Shown: positions 9,938 through 20,836, counted from the stretch's first letter. The stretch is DNA of 64,000 nucleotides from Nematopogon swammerdamellus (GCA_946902875.1 OX336343.1:13513361-13577360), one strand, 5' to 3'. Notes: a model not told the origin generated them from the letters alone. Translations and numbers: made by a program.

Positions 9938-12900
9938 TTAATCTTGTAACGGAAGTGGGCACAGCTTCACGACAGGTCGTTGCATCTGGCCTGAAGCTGT
10001 GCGAACAGTTACGACACGAGAAATCCCGTCAGAACCGGGATGTAATTGTTGAATGCGACCAACTCTCCACCGTAGCGGTGGACTAAGCTCGTCGGCGAGG
10101 AGCACCATTGTTCCCACTTGCAAGTTGGGATGGTGTTTGCCCCATTTCATTCTCTGTTGCAATGAGTGTAAATACTCAACATGAAACCTTTTCCAGAAAT
10201 CCTGGTGCATCCGTTGGAGCAATGACCAACGGTCCAATCGATTAATGTTACATGTACTAACATCGGGTGCGGGTACAGACGACAGAGGCTCTAAAGTCAA
10301 AAAGTGACCCGGGGTCAGTGCAGATAAGTCTGTGGGGTCCGAGCTTACCGGAGTTAGAGGACGTGAGTTTAATACTGATTCAATTTGAGTTAAAACCGTA
10401 TACATTTCCTCAAACGTTAGACGTTGTGTGCCTATGACTCTAGCTAAGTGCGTTTTGACGGATTTAATTCCAGCTTCGGCAAGTCCGGAAAAATGAGGGC
10501 TTCCACGAGGGTTGAATTTGAATTTGATATCTTGCTGCTCAGCTGCTTGAGCCATTATCGTTTTCAAGGTATTGCTAGCACCCACGAAGTTAGTGCCACG
10601 ATCTGAAATGAGAAGACTGACTCTACCACGACGAGCGACCAGTCGTCGTAGAGCGGCGAGAAAGGCATCGGTAGTCAGTTCAGAAGCCAATTCAATGTGA
10701 ACGGCTTTCGTGGCTGTGCACACGAACAGACAAACGTATGCTTTGTAGGATTTGGCTCCTCTGTATCGACCAAGTGAGATTGTGAACGGACCTGCGTAAT
10801 CGACCGACGAAGACGAGAAAGATTTGAGCTGGTTTATACGATAAGCAGGCAGATCTCCCATGAGTGGAGGCGGTGCAAGTTTTGGATTAGCACGAAAACA
10901 CTTATGACACAGTGAGATGACTGAGCGTATGGCGCGCTTGGGCGATAAAATCCAATAGTTTTGGCACAACAAATGGTGCAGCGTCTGTAATCCTGGATGA
11001 CAGTGCCTTTCATGATATTCCTGAATGATCAGAAATGTCAATCGATGCTGTCGAGGTAATAGTACAGGATGCTTACTATCATAGTGTATATTCGCTCTAG
11101 TTAGGCGACCGCCCACCCTGAGGAGACCAGCTTCATCGAGAAACAACGAGAGTTTACGAAACATTTTTGGAAGTGAATTCAACTGCGATTTTGAGATTGC
11201 GATGATCTCCGTTGCGAAAGATACTTCTTGAGTGTGTTTGAGTAGGAATGTCGAAGCATTGTCTCTCTCATGAAGAGAGAGAGGTCCAATGAGTTTGCTG
11301 TCAGCATGTGATGCATTGTGAACAAAACGAAAACAATAAGCGAGAACATTAACGAGAGTGCGGAGCGACGAGAATTTATTGAGTAAATGTTGAATAAAAT
11401 CAACATTCATTGACGACAAGAGGGTGCAAATTTTTTGTTCACATTCGACAGCATCTACGAAATCAGATGCGAGATCAGAATTAGATGTAGGCCAGGTTTC
11501 TTCGGATTGTTGCAACCAACTGGGACCCGACCACCACAAGTGATGTTGTAGTAGAGCTTCGGGCAGCAGACCACGGGAACCGCAGTCCGCTGGGTTGTCA
11601 CAAGACCTGACGTGTCTCCAACATTGAGGAGGAACCTGGTCCTGAATATGGCTGACTCGATTGCTGATGAAAGTTTTCCATTTTGATGGATATGATTTGA
11701 TCCAGGTCAAAGCGACGCTGGAATCTGACCACGCATTAATATTTTCAATGCGACAGAGAGGTTCTATAGCGGTGACTACAGCTTGTATGAGATCCGACAG
11801 GAGCAAAGCTGCACATAATTCCAGACGAGGAATTGTGATGCTTTTGAGCGGCGAAACCTTGGATTTGGCACCGACAAGGTGCACCGCGTATTCACCTTGG
11901 TCATTTTTTACTCGAGAATAGACAACGGCACAATAGCCTCGTTCTGAGGCATCACAGAAGCCGTGAAGTTGAAAACCTTCAATGTCAGAAACTATTCTAC
12001 GAGGAAGCGAGAGCGACGATAAAGATGGCAGTTCTGACAAGTATCTCTCCCACTGATGAACGATAGAAGACGGAGGAGCATCATCCCATGAGACACCCGC
12101 AGTCCAGAGCAGTTGGAGTAGGTACTTGGCGAGGAAAGTAGTAGGAGCGAGGATCCCGAGTGGATCAAACACTTTTGCAACTTCAGAGAGAATAGTGCGC
12201 TTGGTGCATGGTCTCTCTTGGATGGATACTTTGAAGGTGAAATAGTCCATATTGGGTTGCCACTGTAGCCCCAATATTTTTAACGAGAAGTCAACATCAT
12301 CGAAACTATGAAAGTCTTTGCTGTAGAGATCTGAAGTTTCCACATCAGTGAAAAAATCTTTTACATTGGACGACCACTTACGGAGATGAAATCCTGCAGA
12401 TGCAAACAAACCATTGAGTTCAGACTTTAACTTGAGGGCTTCATCCAGATTTCTAGATCCGGAGACCACGTCGTCTATGTACAAGTCGCGTTCCAGTATG
12501 GAAGCTGCGGCGGGATATTGAGCTCTACCATCCCTAGCGAGCTGAGCGACTGCACGTAGAGCTTGAAATGGAGCTGACGTCACCCCATAAGTCACGGTCA
12601 ACAAACGATAATCCTTGACTGGTTCGCTTGGTGTTGTCCTCCACAGGATACGCTGATAGTCTGTATGCTCTGGTGCCACTAGAATTTGACGATACATTTG
12701 CTTGATGTCAGCAGTGAATACTACTGAATGCCAACGAAAGCGCAACAGTAGATTGAATATGTTCGTCTGAAGTTTTTGACCAACGAGAAGGGAACTGTTG
12801 AGTGACACACCGAGAATATCTTTTGCACTTCCATCGAAAACGACACGAAGAGGAGTGCTTGTAGACTCTGGCTTCAGAATACCATGATGCGGGATGTAGA

Positions 12901-15085
12901 AAAAATTACCGGCATCTATCTGAGAAGGTGAAACTTCTTCTAAGTGATGACTAGCTGCATAATCGTCGATGAAATCTACATAATTTTTGCGAAGCGCTGG
13001 ATCTTTATCCAGACGTTTTTCTAATGAGAATAACCGCTTTAGAGCTAAAACCCTGGAACCCGAAAAAGTGGGCTTTAGATCTGGGTTACGAAAAGGCAAG
13101 GGAACGATGTACCTGCCCTCCTCATTGCGAGAATAATTTTCAATGAAGGATTTTTCACACATTGCGTCCTCAGGCGCCAAGGATTCTGACTTTGGGAATG
13201 GAATATTTTCTATTTCCCAAAAACGTTTGAGCGATTGGTCGAGTGACGCATGTAGAGTGACAGGATGTGCGCTCAACGATGATGACGGAGTGTCCGAGCG
13301 TACGCCTCCCAACAGTACCCAACCAAAAATTGTATTCATAGCGTTAGGTTGAGAGGCGTCACCTCGAATTATTCCAGGACGCAATGAAGACGAGAATATG
13401 TCAGCTCCGAGGAGTCCATCAATGGGACCGGGTGTAGCAAAATCAGGATCAGCTAGTTTGATGCTTTGTATATGCTCCCATTTCGACGCTTCGATTTGAG
13501 TGGTCGGCATGTCATGACAAATGACAGGAAGAACATGTGCATCGAAAATTATTTGGTCACTATGTGCAGACGCAACAGGTCTAATTGTACATGAAAGATG
13601 ACCGAGCACCGCTGCTGTCGACCGACCTATACCGTCGACTGACCTACGATTTTTGACGATGTCAAGACCGAGTCGAACACGACAGGATTCTGACAGAAAG
13701 TTGGTCTCAGACGCGCTATCAACCAAAACCCTAATTTTGACAAAGTTACCGATCCTGTCCTTCACTTCGACCTGTGCTGTCGAGAGCAGGACGTGTGAAG
13801 GAGACTGCAAGTTGTGGCAAGCGAGCGTGACAGGTGGATGTGACGAGGTTTCTGAACTGCTCGTCTGCGACTCAGATGTTGTGCGAGGGAAGTGTAATGT
13901 AGTGTTGTGCGAGAAATTACACTTAGAACATCGAGATTTAGAACGACAATTTTTTACTGTATGCGTTGACGATAAGCAATTAATGCAAAGATTTTTCTCT
14001 TTGACGAGATTATACCGAGACTTGGGATCCCTTTCTAGGAACTTGGGACAAGTCCAAATGTTGTGTGATTCCGAACAAATAACACACGTTGGACCAGTAC
14101 TGACGAAGCACGATTTTTTGTGTGTGTTTGAAGGCGTAGCGCTGGCAGTCTTTTCTACAACCTTTTTGGTTGTGTTTGTAGGTGTAGAACTAGATGGATT
14201 GGCCAAACTGAGGGCTTGAAAGCGCTTTCGAACGAATGCTTGCAGATTTTCAAATTTTGGAGTTTCGTCAGACTGATGTTCCAATTCGAAAAGTTCTCGA
14301 GTCGTACGATCTAGTTTTGACCAGAAGAGATGAACCAACATGAAGTTTTTGTCAGGCAATTGGAATTTATCAAGAATGGCTAAATTTTCTACGAATGTAT
14401 TGTCCAAGCGTTGCAGCTCGGAGGCGTTCGACAGTTTGGCTGAATCACACGATAGTAGTTTCTCATACACTGTAGCAGCGAGATGACGAGTACGATTGTA
14501 ATGTCGATAAAGTGTGTCGTAGGCATCTTTATAGCTAGCACTGGTGATGGGAAATCCTTTTATTAAATCGAGAGGTTTACCTTCTAATGATGAAATAAGG
14601 TAATGTAACTTTTCCACATCACACAGTTCCTGCTTGCAGTGAATAAGTGAGTTAAATAATTCAATGAACGGCAGCCAATTCTCCAATTGTCCATTGAATG
14701 GTTTCAGAGTTATTCGCGGCAGTTTTATTATACTCGTGGGGGCAGGAGCAGCGGTGAGAGTTGTTTTTGTAACAGATTTTGCAGTTGTTATGGAATTGAG
14801 GTGTCTTTTTACTTGTATAAGGAACTGCTCAAATTTGATAGTAACTTGCAGCTCATGCTTCCTGTTTATATCTTCCGTGCTCGATAGAACCTGTATTTGT
14901 GCCGCATGAAACGAGGATTCTATGTCAGGGAGGCTATTAGTTGCAATTTCGAAAGATAAAGAATCACCACTTGATAGGCTTAGCAAATGCTCCAGCCTCA
15001 ACAACGCATAATCCCGCGCCACACGAAACATATCCGCACTGTCGCCACTCTGCGGTTGAGCTTTACCTTGCTCAGGATTGCCCAT
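9938..15085 (-). CDS. BEL/Pao gag-pol polyprotein
   Basis: This 1715-residue ORF supplies gag, protease, reverse transcriptase, RNase H and integrase. Residues 1-330 are gag-like (DUF1759-type layout) and cysteine-rich knuckles follow at about 334-390 (CxxC..C patterns). The aspartic protease signature DSASETNF is at 456-463. RT spans about 745-900, with YIDD at 869-872. RNase H acidic residues fit FCDAS (D1045), LEL (E1089) and WSDSS (D1121). The integrase has an H-C zinc-binding region near 1358-1396 and D,D,E candidates D1429 (VDYAG), D1495 (SDRGTNF) and E1537. The A17-peptidase-like region and order protease-RT-RNase H-integrase are standard for BEL/Pao. The start at 15085 (MGNPEQ) lies about 600 nt from the primer site. 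No stop or frameshift is seen, so the protein may be functional. There is no env. Confidence 0.95.
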   Translation of the reverse strand: MGNPEQGKAQPQSGDSADMFRVARDYALLRLEHLLSLSSGDSLSFEIATNSLPDIESSFHAAQIQVLSSTEDINRKHELQVTIKFEQFLIQVKRHLNSITTAKSVTKTTLTAAPAPTSIIKLPRITLKPFNGQLENWLPFIELFNSLIHCKQELCDVEKLHYLISSLEGKPLDLIKGFPITSASYKDAYDTLYRHYNRTRHLAATVYEKLLSCDSAKLSNASELQRLDNTFVENLAILDKFQLPDKNFMLVHLFWSKLDRTTRELFELEHQSDETPKFENLQAFVRKRFQALSLANPSSSTPTNTTKKVVEKTASATPSNTHKKSCFVSTGPTCVICSESHNIWTCPKFLERDPKSRYNLVKEKNLCINCLSSTHTVKNCRSKSRCSKCNFSHNTTLHFPRTTSESQTSSSETSSHPPVTLACHNLQSPSHVLLSTAQVEVKDRIGNFVKIRVLVDSASETNFLSESCRVRLGLDIVKNRRSVDGIGRSTAAVLGHLSCTIRPVASAHSDQIIFDAHVLPVICHDMPTTQIEASKWEHIQSIKLADPDFATPGPIDGLLGADIFSSSLRPGIIRGDASQPNAMNTIFGWVLLGGVRSDTPSSSLSAHPVTLHASLDQSLKRFWEIENIPFPKSESLAPEDAMCEKSFIENYSRNEEGRYIVPLPFRNPDLKPTFSGSRVLALKRLFSLEKRLDKDPALRKNYVDFIDDYAASHHLEEVSPSQIDAGNFFYIPHHGILKPESTSTPLRVVFDGSAKDILGVSLNSSLLVGQKLQTNIFNLLLRFRWHSVVFTADIKQMYRQILVAPEHTDYQRILWRTTPSEPVKDYRLLTVTYGVTSAPFQALRAVAQLARDGRAQYPAAASILERDLYIDDVVSGSRNLDEALKLKSELNGLFASAGFHLRKWSSNVKDFFTDVETSDLYSKDFHSFDDVDFSLKILGLQWQPNMDYFTFKVSIQERPCTKRTILSEVAKVFDPLGILAPTTFLAKYLLQLLWTAGVSWDDAPPSSIVHQWERYLSELPSLSSLSLPRRIVSDIEGFQLHGFCDASERGYCAVVYSRVKNDQGEYAVHLVGAKSKVSPLKSITIPRLELCAALLLSDLIQAVVTAIEPLCRIENINAWSDSSVALTWIKSYPSKWKTFISNRVSHIQDQVPPQCWRHVRSCDNPADCGSRGLLPEALLQHHLWWSGPSWLQQSEETWPTSNSDLASDFVDAVECEQKICTLLSSMNVDFIQHLLNKFSSLRTLVNVLAYCFRFVHNASHADSKLIGPLSLHERDNASTFLLKHTQEVSFATEIIAISKSQLNSLPKMFRKLSLFLDEAGLLRVGGRLTRANIHYDSKHPVLLPRQHRLTFLIIQEYHERHCHPGLQTLHHLLCQNYWILSPKRAIRSVISLCHKCFRANPKLAPPPLMGDLPAYRINQLKSFSSSSVDYAGPFTISLGRYRGAKSYKAYVCLFVCTATKAVHIELASELTTDAFLAALRRLVARRGRVSLLISDRGTNFVGASNTLKTIMAQAAEQQDIKFKFNPRGSPHFSGLAEAGIKSVKTHLARVIGTQRLTFEEMYTVLTQIESVLNSRPLTPVSSDPTDLSALTPGHFLTLEPLSSVPAPDVSTCNINRLDRWSLLQRMHQDFWKRFHVEYLHSLQQRMKWGKHHPNLQVGTMVLLADELSPPLRWRVGRIQQLHPGSDGISRVVTVRTASGQMQRPVVKLCPLPLQD

Positions 15086-15706
15086 TTTTATTCACTTATT
15101 AATTATCAATAATGCGGGAAACTGCACTGAATTTATTCAGCTGTTGCAAACTGTCAAACATGCAAAAGTAACTTTTTTTTTTTTTTTTAATTTATGGCTT
15201 GGATGCCAGGTCCAGCCTCAATGCAAGAGAAAAAGCTATTTCGTTTACACCCGCACCCAATCAGCACACAAAATGAGTGCAAATGAAAAGAAAATTAATG
15301 TAAATAATTTGTTATTTGTAATTAAAATAATAAACCAACAAACTTAAAAAAATATATATTATTTAAATAATGCACCAACAACAGATTGGAATTTGTCCAC
15401 AAAGTATATATTACCAATTTATCCCTTAGTCGCCTTTTACGACATGCACGGTGAGAGATGCAGTGGGGCTATTCTTATTAAGTACCGCCCCCGCACAGTA
15501 CTATACCAATATATAATTACGAGAAACGAGAAAAATGTGCTTTAATATATTGCAAATATATAGTTGCGAAAAACGAGAAAAATGTACTATATATTGCAAA
15601 TATATATTTACGAGAAACGAGAAAAATTTATATTGCAAACGAGAAACACGAAAAAATCTCCACAGGTAACTTTTCAATTTAAATTCGGATCGAAGGGCCA
15701 AAGAAA
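15086..15706 (-). other. BEL leader (5' UTR) with tandem repeats and head H
   Basis: The leader includes three or more imperfect units of about 45-50 bp at 15510-15660 ('acgagaaacgagaaaaatg' plus 'atattgcaaatatata'). At 15419-15494 it holds a sense-oriented copy of head H, the module also seen on SINE-A and SINE-B. A T-rich run at 15170-15188 is probably a further insertion scar. The leader is otherwise non-coding. Confidence 0.7.
15686..15700 (-). promoter_or_regulatory. tRNA primer-binding site
   Basis: The minus strand reads 'tggcccttcgatccg', six bases inside the 5' LTR. It begins TGG as expected and, against my recollection of the 3' end of insect tRNA-Tyr, matches about 13 of 15 positions. 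The tRNA identity is therefore tentative. Confidence 0.6.
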
Positions 15707-16124
15707 TGTGCGAAAATGAGAAAGTGGACTGTATTGAAAAAATGTGAATTTGGTAGAAATAATCAAACAAAAAAAAGGGCTACCTTGCTGTGGAGTTGGA
15801 GGTGCTTACTGGCGCCCTAGGACGCCGTTACCTGTATCCTTCCGCCGGTTGGGGGCCCCGCCGTGGAGATCGCCAGGCTAGACACTTATAGGGCACCAGT
15901 GAAGAAAACTTTGCGTAGGACAAATTTTATCTTTTAGAAAAATCGAGAAGCTTGTGCACTCATGGTGTTGTAACGAGAAGAGCGAGAATGAAGGTAGCTC
16001 ACAATGATTGTGCGAAAAAGTGAAAATTACAAATATTTTAAATTAACCTGTGGAGATTATTTTCATTCTACCCACAGGGTACACTGGATACGATACTGGA
16101 TACAATGGATACGAAAACTGAACA
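15707..16124 (-). repeat. 5' LTR of BEL element
   Basis: 418 bp, TG...CA. It should contain the promoter for the element. The divergent patch at about 16091-16110 contains 'ggata' repeats, suggesting replication slippage or conversion after insertion. Confidence 0.95.
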
Positions 16125-16285
16125 TAGGTGAATGGCGGAAAGAAATATACAATGAGAAAAGAAATATAAAAATGACAGAATTACTAAAATACAAAATATA
16201 ACATAAACTTAAATATTAAAAGTTACACATGATCTAAATATTATACCTACATAGGTACTCGTATATACTAGATATAGAATAAGAA

Positions 16286-16689
16286 TTTTTTTTTTGTCAT
16301 CCGGTATGGTTGGCTTAGTCAGAGGGGCCAAAGCACATGCTCTGACTAGCCAATATCACCTTCGAGAAGGTAGGTGCCATACCGGAGACTTCCCTGGATT
16401 GCTGGCTATACTGGACTAGAGGAGAACACAACCGAGGCTGCTATGCGGCCATCTTACATCCAGTACGGTGGTACCAACCCAGTCGGCTACAATTTGAGCC
16501 TTCCACCTAGTAAGGGGCAAGGGAAGGGAGCTACAGTTTTACACCGGCTCCGAACGGTGAAGCAGCAGGTGTAGGTATGCACGTAAATTTTTTCGTCAGA
16601 AAAAACTCATTGGTACACGCCGACCGGATTCGAACCTCGGACCTCCCGAATGAGAAGCCGATGCCCAAACCACTCGGCCACCCGCCGCT
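16286..16689 (-). repeat. SINE-C, full copy
   Basis: On the minus strand the head reads 'ggtggccgagtggttt' (A box of the Leu/Ser tRNA type), then 'cgaggttcgaatccgg' (B box). A linker follows, then the SINE-C body, ending in an A-rich tail at 16286. This is a conventional tRNA-derived SINE; the head lacks a paired acceptor stem, so it is not a tRNA gene. Confidence 0.85.
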
Positions 16690-17523
16690 TAAAAAAAATA
16701 TACCTATTACTAGCTCTGAACATGGGAGACATAGATTTGAATTAGAAAAGTTACGAGGACAAGAGGTTTTTTTTAAGAAGAATTTTTAAAATGTGAATGT
16801 AAGAAGAGAATAGACAAGATAAATAAAATGTTAACAGAACAATCCTAACTGATCGCCTCTCTGCCGCCGCCGCACCGCCGCCGCCGCCGGTAGCTCGACT
16901 ACAGCCGACCGAGTCTTCGTCGGAGTGTGCAGGACTCGGGAACATCTTGATCCTACTACTAACTAAGTCATCTTAAAGCGAAGAACTCACCTCATGAAGT
17001 GTTCATTCAACAGTTCCTAATCCCCATACATGTTTCATGAGCCACGCCCGCTTCTGCCGCGCCTCCCGCAGCCGCGCCCGTTCACAGTACACATATGGTC
17101 AGTATAGCAGCGTTTTACCTTTGGGAGCGGTAAAACTTTTTGACGTGAATACGTCTTTAAATTTGCTTCCATAGTGGGAGTCAATCCAAAAAACTGATAA
17201 CAAAATCGGGGGATAGAGTTTGGTGTTGCAGCTTCATTTCTATCATCTACATGCAAAATTTAATTACACCAGTCGATAGCTAAAGGGTCAAAGAATTCGT
17301 TACGTTGAGTGATGATTGTGACGCATCGCGGGCGGCGGAGGGGGAAGCGCCGCCATTTTGAGGTAATTTCGCTGCGTCACATAATTTCCATTTGTTATAA
17401 ATTTTGACTCGGAGAAGCTACGACTTTCGTTTGAAAATATTAAAGAAGAATATTACCCGTTACGTACACGTATTCATGTAAAACACACGGCCGTGTCCAC
17501 GACACAGCCACACCCCGATTTTT
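16690..17523. other. Intergenic with two GC-rich patches
   Basis: A (GCC)n-like run lies at 16861-16892, and a GC-rich patch at 17038-17085 and another at 17315-17365 contain 'gcgggcggcggagg'. No coding exon is convincing. 'gacgtgaatacg' occurs at 17142 and again at 55114 in the hAT-like element. Confidence 0.35.
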
Positions 17524-17665
17524 TTAAGCCCTATATGTGGCACTGGGCCACCAGAATGTGTCTAACGACGTCCAGGAGAAGTCGGTTGTATGCGGGGGGT
17601 GTGAATGCCATGCCGTCCTAACAGGTTCCTATTCACGCCTTCCTTGATGAACACGAGACGTACTC
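17524..17665 (+). repeat. Interspersed repeat I, copy 2
   Basis: It aligns with 265-420 and 35212-35375 ('gtgtctaacgacg', 'gtgaatgccatgcc', 'tattcacgcc'). Confidence 0.6.
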
Positions 17666-17756
17666 GAGTACGCTCTATCGACAGATTATCATTGTATTTT
17701 GTATGTAACATAATAGTTGTCTACATCATCAGCCTTCCTTACTCATTGAACCTTTT

Positions 17757-17965
17757 TCCTGTCTGGAACTAGGCGCCATGTCAGTGCTTCCCTTTGGTAT
17801 TGCCGGCGTCACTAAATTGAACGAGTAACAGTGACAATTTTTCACAGGCATTTCTAGCCACCTCCATTCAGCTAGGTGATATCAATCCAGAGGGATACCC
17901 ATCACCTATTATGGGAAGGGATCCACCATTTTTACATGGAATCCGAACCATGGAGCTTTGAGCTC
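17757..17965 (-). repeat. SINE-A, degenerate copy
   Basis: SINE-A blocks are recognisable ('ctaggcgccatgtcagtgct', 'tgccggcgtcactaaa') and a B-box relic 'ggaatccgaaccatgg' sits at 17939-17954. Many substitutions indicate an old copy. Confidence 0.6.
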
Positions 17966-18516
17966 ATGAAATAAATGCACTCAGAACGAGAAAGAGCGTG
18001 CACCACTCGTGCACTACTTGTGCACCACTTACTTCTGTACCACTTGTGCACACAGCTGCCGCCGCCGCGCCGGTTCGAAAAAACGACATTCACTTACCAA
18101 GCTAGGCTTTTTTCCTCTTGGCCACAGGACGCTTTACCTGGGGGTATATTTCTATAGAGTAAGTAGTTAGTCGCTGGGGAAAGTTAAACTCACTCGAAAC
18201 AGAATCGTGAGAGCATGATGTCTAGAAGAAGAGAATGAGATAGAAAAAAACGTCACCCGAAATAAACCTCGAATGAATCCTATGATTTCCAGCACAGAAC
18301 TGCTGTCATAAGACGTATGTGTCGCTCGCTACGCTACGGTCCCGTGGTGTTGGTAGTTTGTTTGAAGTTAGTTTACTGTCGTATCTGCGTTCTGTGAGCG
18401 TACAGAGTCCGAAGTCCGGCTCGAGCCGGTTCCGACAACTCGAACATCCCTCACGAACTCGGTCCTGGAGCTCGGCCAAGCCGGGGGCGCCGCATCAGCG
18501 CTCCGCGACCGCGCCA
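17966..18516. other. Upstream region of candidate exon
   Basis: 'gtgcacca' and 'gtgcactac' repeats lie at 17998-18050, followed by a CG-rich part at 18310-18516 that could be the promoter/5' UTR of the exon at 18517. There is no definite core promoter motif. Confidence 0.3.
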
Positions 18517-18677
18517 ATGTTCACCGATAAAGAAACCGATAATTTCCCTTGCATTCTGTTCCCCTGGAGCCGAATGGATGACCTCCGGCGCGACGAAGAC
18601 TCGCACGAAAATTGCAGGAAATGCGAGTTTCAGTGCGAGCTTATCCGGCCGAAGGAAGCTCTATTTAATAAAAAAAG
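18517..18677 (+). CDS. Candidate first coding exon, unknown host protein
   Basis: An ATG in a favourable context (gccaATG) opens 53 codons plus two bases, ending at a consensus-like donor (AAG|gtatga, 18678). The peptide begins MFTDKETDNFPCILFPWSR and holds a short cysteine cluster (C33, C36, C40) in a charged context. The frame is also open upstream to about 18319, so the true start could be further 5'. I do not recognise the family and cannot find the next exon in the window. CpG-rich surroundings fit a promoter-proximal exon. It could still be a chance open frame. Confidence 0.4.
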
Positions 18678-20241
18678 GTATGATTTGTTTGATAGAATTA
18701 CGCGGCCGTAGGCTTAGAAGATTACGCTACGCATGCATACATAGTTGGGTATGAAATTTAGAAGACTAGTTAATTAGTTAGTACTTTAGATTGCTTTCTT
18801 TTATCAATAAATGTTTATTATAATACATTAGGATGTCAACCTCAACTGGAATAGACATATCGCTTCCCGCTTGAGAGTCCCCGGGAAAGAGGATTCTGTC
18901 GCGGCTCATAATAGCTATCCATCGCTTACATAACGCACGTACATATATAGTTTATTTATGAAAATGCTTGTGGTCTACAAGGTCTACTGGTACGAACTAG
19001 GTCGAAGCATTGTTACTTAGTGGCGCGGAGCATTAAATTTAAGAAAAATATTACACTGTCAAAAACTCTGTTTGCAGGAGTTAACAGCTCCAGCGCTTTG
19101 TCCTAAGCGCCCAATTTGATCCGCGCCGGAATCATCGTGCACCATCTGGCCGCGAACAAAAGTTATCTTCTTTCTAGGCCTCTCCTATCTTACGTTTAAT
19201 TTTGCCCGCGCCCCCAAACCAACAAGAGCAGTTTGCCGCAACAAACAACAAAGCTTAAGCCATAAAATTGTATTAATTATCCGGCTGTATTCTGTTAATC
19301 TGCCAATTAACACCGCTAGCAAACCCTCACCGTCGCGTCGCAGCCTCTAGCGCCACCCGCGCCAGCCTACCCTCTCTTCACCTCCCCACCCTTCCTCCGG
19401 GGCGAGACACCCTCGCACCTCGGAGGACTGACAATGGAGGTCTAATGGCACGCTGAAAAAAAAACCTTGTAAAAGTAGCTAATAAAAATCATTACAAATT
19501 GCGATCCGCTGATACTTCAGCGCGAGACAAATTTTCTAGCACACTTTGCACATTTCGTTTTGATCAGAAAAAAAAGACTAGCGAAATTAGCTTTGGTCTC
19601 GTCTCACCACTAATCTTCTCCATACTCGCTGGCCTTCTTCCGTACCTGCTAGTCCTAGGTTTCACCCGCTATAGTCTACAACGCTACATAGTCCTGTAGC
19701 TTGTAGCCCCATACGGCCACGTCAGCCGCAAACTAATGACCGTTGCTCTCTTGCTCACATAAATCCGTAAAATCCAGTGACCACGCGACTAATTGTTCAA
19801 CAGGTCTGCCGACTTGTGCCTCGCTCTTTCGCTTTGCCCAATTTTCATATTAGATATTAGGCTATGTTGTTGATAAATTATTGTCAATTGGATTGGAGTG
19901 GTTGGATCGAAGATACGTCTTGCAGCTCAATCAATTGCACACGCGAACTTTCTTGATAAATCCAAAAACAACCTTTTGGATTCACATTAAATACAATCCT
20001 GGTCATTTTTAAGTTGATTTTGAACAAAAATCTGTTAGAAATTATGTAGTAGCGTCTCACCCGCACTCACCCGTCTGGCATATTCATGTCAGGTCAGGAT
20101 TACTAGGAATGATAAAGTGAATTTAAAAATATATATATATAGGATTAGCAGCAGCTTTCAAGAAAATGTGTGTGTAGGTATCTGCACGCATACCAATCAC
20201 GTAATAAATAATTGATAGATAAGAAAGGAAGTGAGGCAGTA
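18678..20241. other. Intergenic or intron, no further exon seen
   Basis: The stretch has AT-rich DNA with a GC-rich patch at 19310-19430. Short open frames at 19499-19699 (plus) and 19884-20066 (minus) lack protein-like features or flanking splice signals I trust. If 18517-18677 is a first exon this would be intron. Confidence 0.35.
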
Positions 20242-20541
20242 CCACAGAGCACGAAATTACCGCACCCGCGCCCCCTCCTATAGGCGCCCTTAGCGATAAT
20301 ATTTAAAACCCAATATCTGGACGCAGTGCTACTAGCGCTTCGTATGTGTGTGTGTGTGTGTTAGTATCGACACTACACACAAAGAGGAGCAAGTTAGGCA
20401 CACGCACAAAACAAATGCACACGCACAACACACATATGTAAGTCATAGGCCACCCCTACAGGCTTCAACGCTGTTGTAGGGAAATCGCGCTCAGGGCGCC
20501 TCTAGGAGGGGGCGCGGGCGGGGGTATTCCGTGCTCTGTGG
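20242..20541. mobile_element. MITE with about 49-bp TIRs
   Basis: The left end 'ccacagagcacg' through 'aggcgccct' and the reverse complement of the right end agree over about 49 bp with a few mismatches, including a shared 'gcgccccctccta'. The flanks share 'gcagt' (20236-20240, 20542-20546), a possible 5-bp target duplication. The interior has a (GT)n run at 20345-20361 and no ORF. Confidence 0.7.
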
Positions 20542-20836
20542 GCAGTTATCCTACAGGGATTTTGATATAATGATGAGGTCACTCGCTCTAAGCAATTCAA
20601 TCTCAGTTTCTTTACTGATTTAATGTACCTACAAGCTAAAACAAAACATTTAAAACACATTTTAAATATTATTTAGCTTTCTAACTGCGTTTGGTTAAAA
20701 ATACAGGTAGGTACTTTTCGCCATATGCCACGCTGAGCAAGTTATTTTATGCAGAAATAACATTAAATAGCTGAATATACTCGTACCTACCCAGATACCT
20801 ACATGCCATGTAGGTAATTAATTAATTACTCACTTA

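Larger units (their letters stand above)
9365..16129 (-). mobile_element. Complete BEL/Pao LTR retrotransposon
   Basis: The element lies on the minus strand between 5-bp direct repeats 'taggt' (9365-9369 and 16125-16129), the duplication length usual for BEL/Pao. LTRs of 415 and 418 bp (9370-9784, 15707-16124) begin TG and end CA. Between them are a primer-binding site next to the right LTR, an approximately 600-nt leader, one uninterrupted gag-pol ORF and a polypurine tract next to the left LTR. LTR near-identity and the intact ORF suggest a recent, possibly competent insertion. No env ORF is visible: only about 150 bp separate the pol stop from the 3' LTR. Confidence 0.95.

Noticed and set aside
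9365..9938. env-like gene between pol stop and 3' LTR
   Set aside because: Only about 150 bp available and no signal peptide or membrane segment visible.
13653..14219. 188-codon plus-strand frame
   Set aside because: Lies antisense within the BEL gag-pol ORF with no independent support.
16615..16688. tRNA gene candidate (minus), 'ggtggccgagtgg' and 'ggttcgaatccgg'
   Set aside because: It has A and B boxes but is continuous with the SINE-C body and recurs at 61610-61683; a SINE head rather than a tRNA gene.
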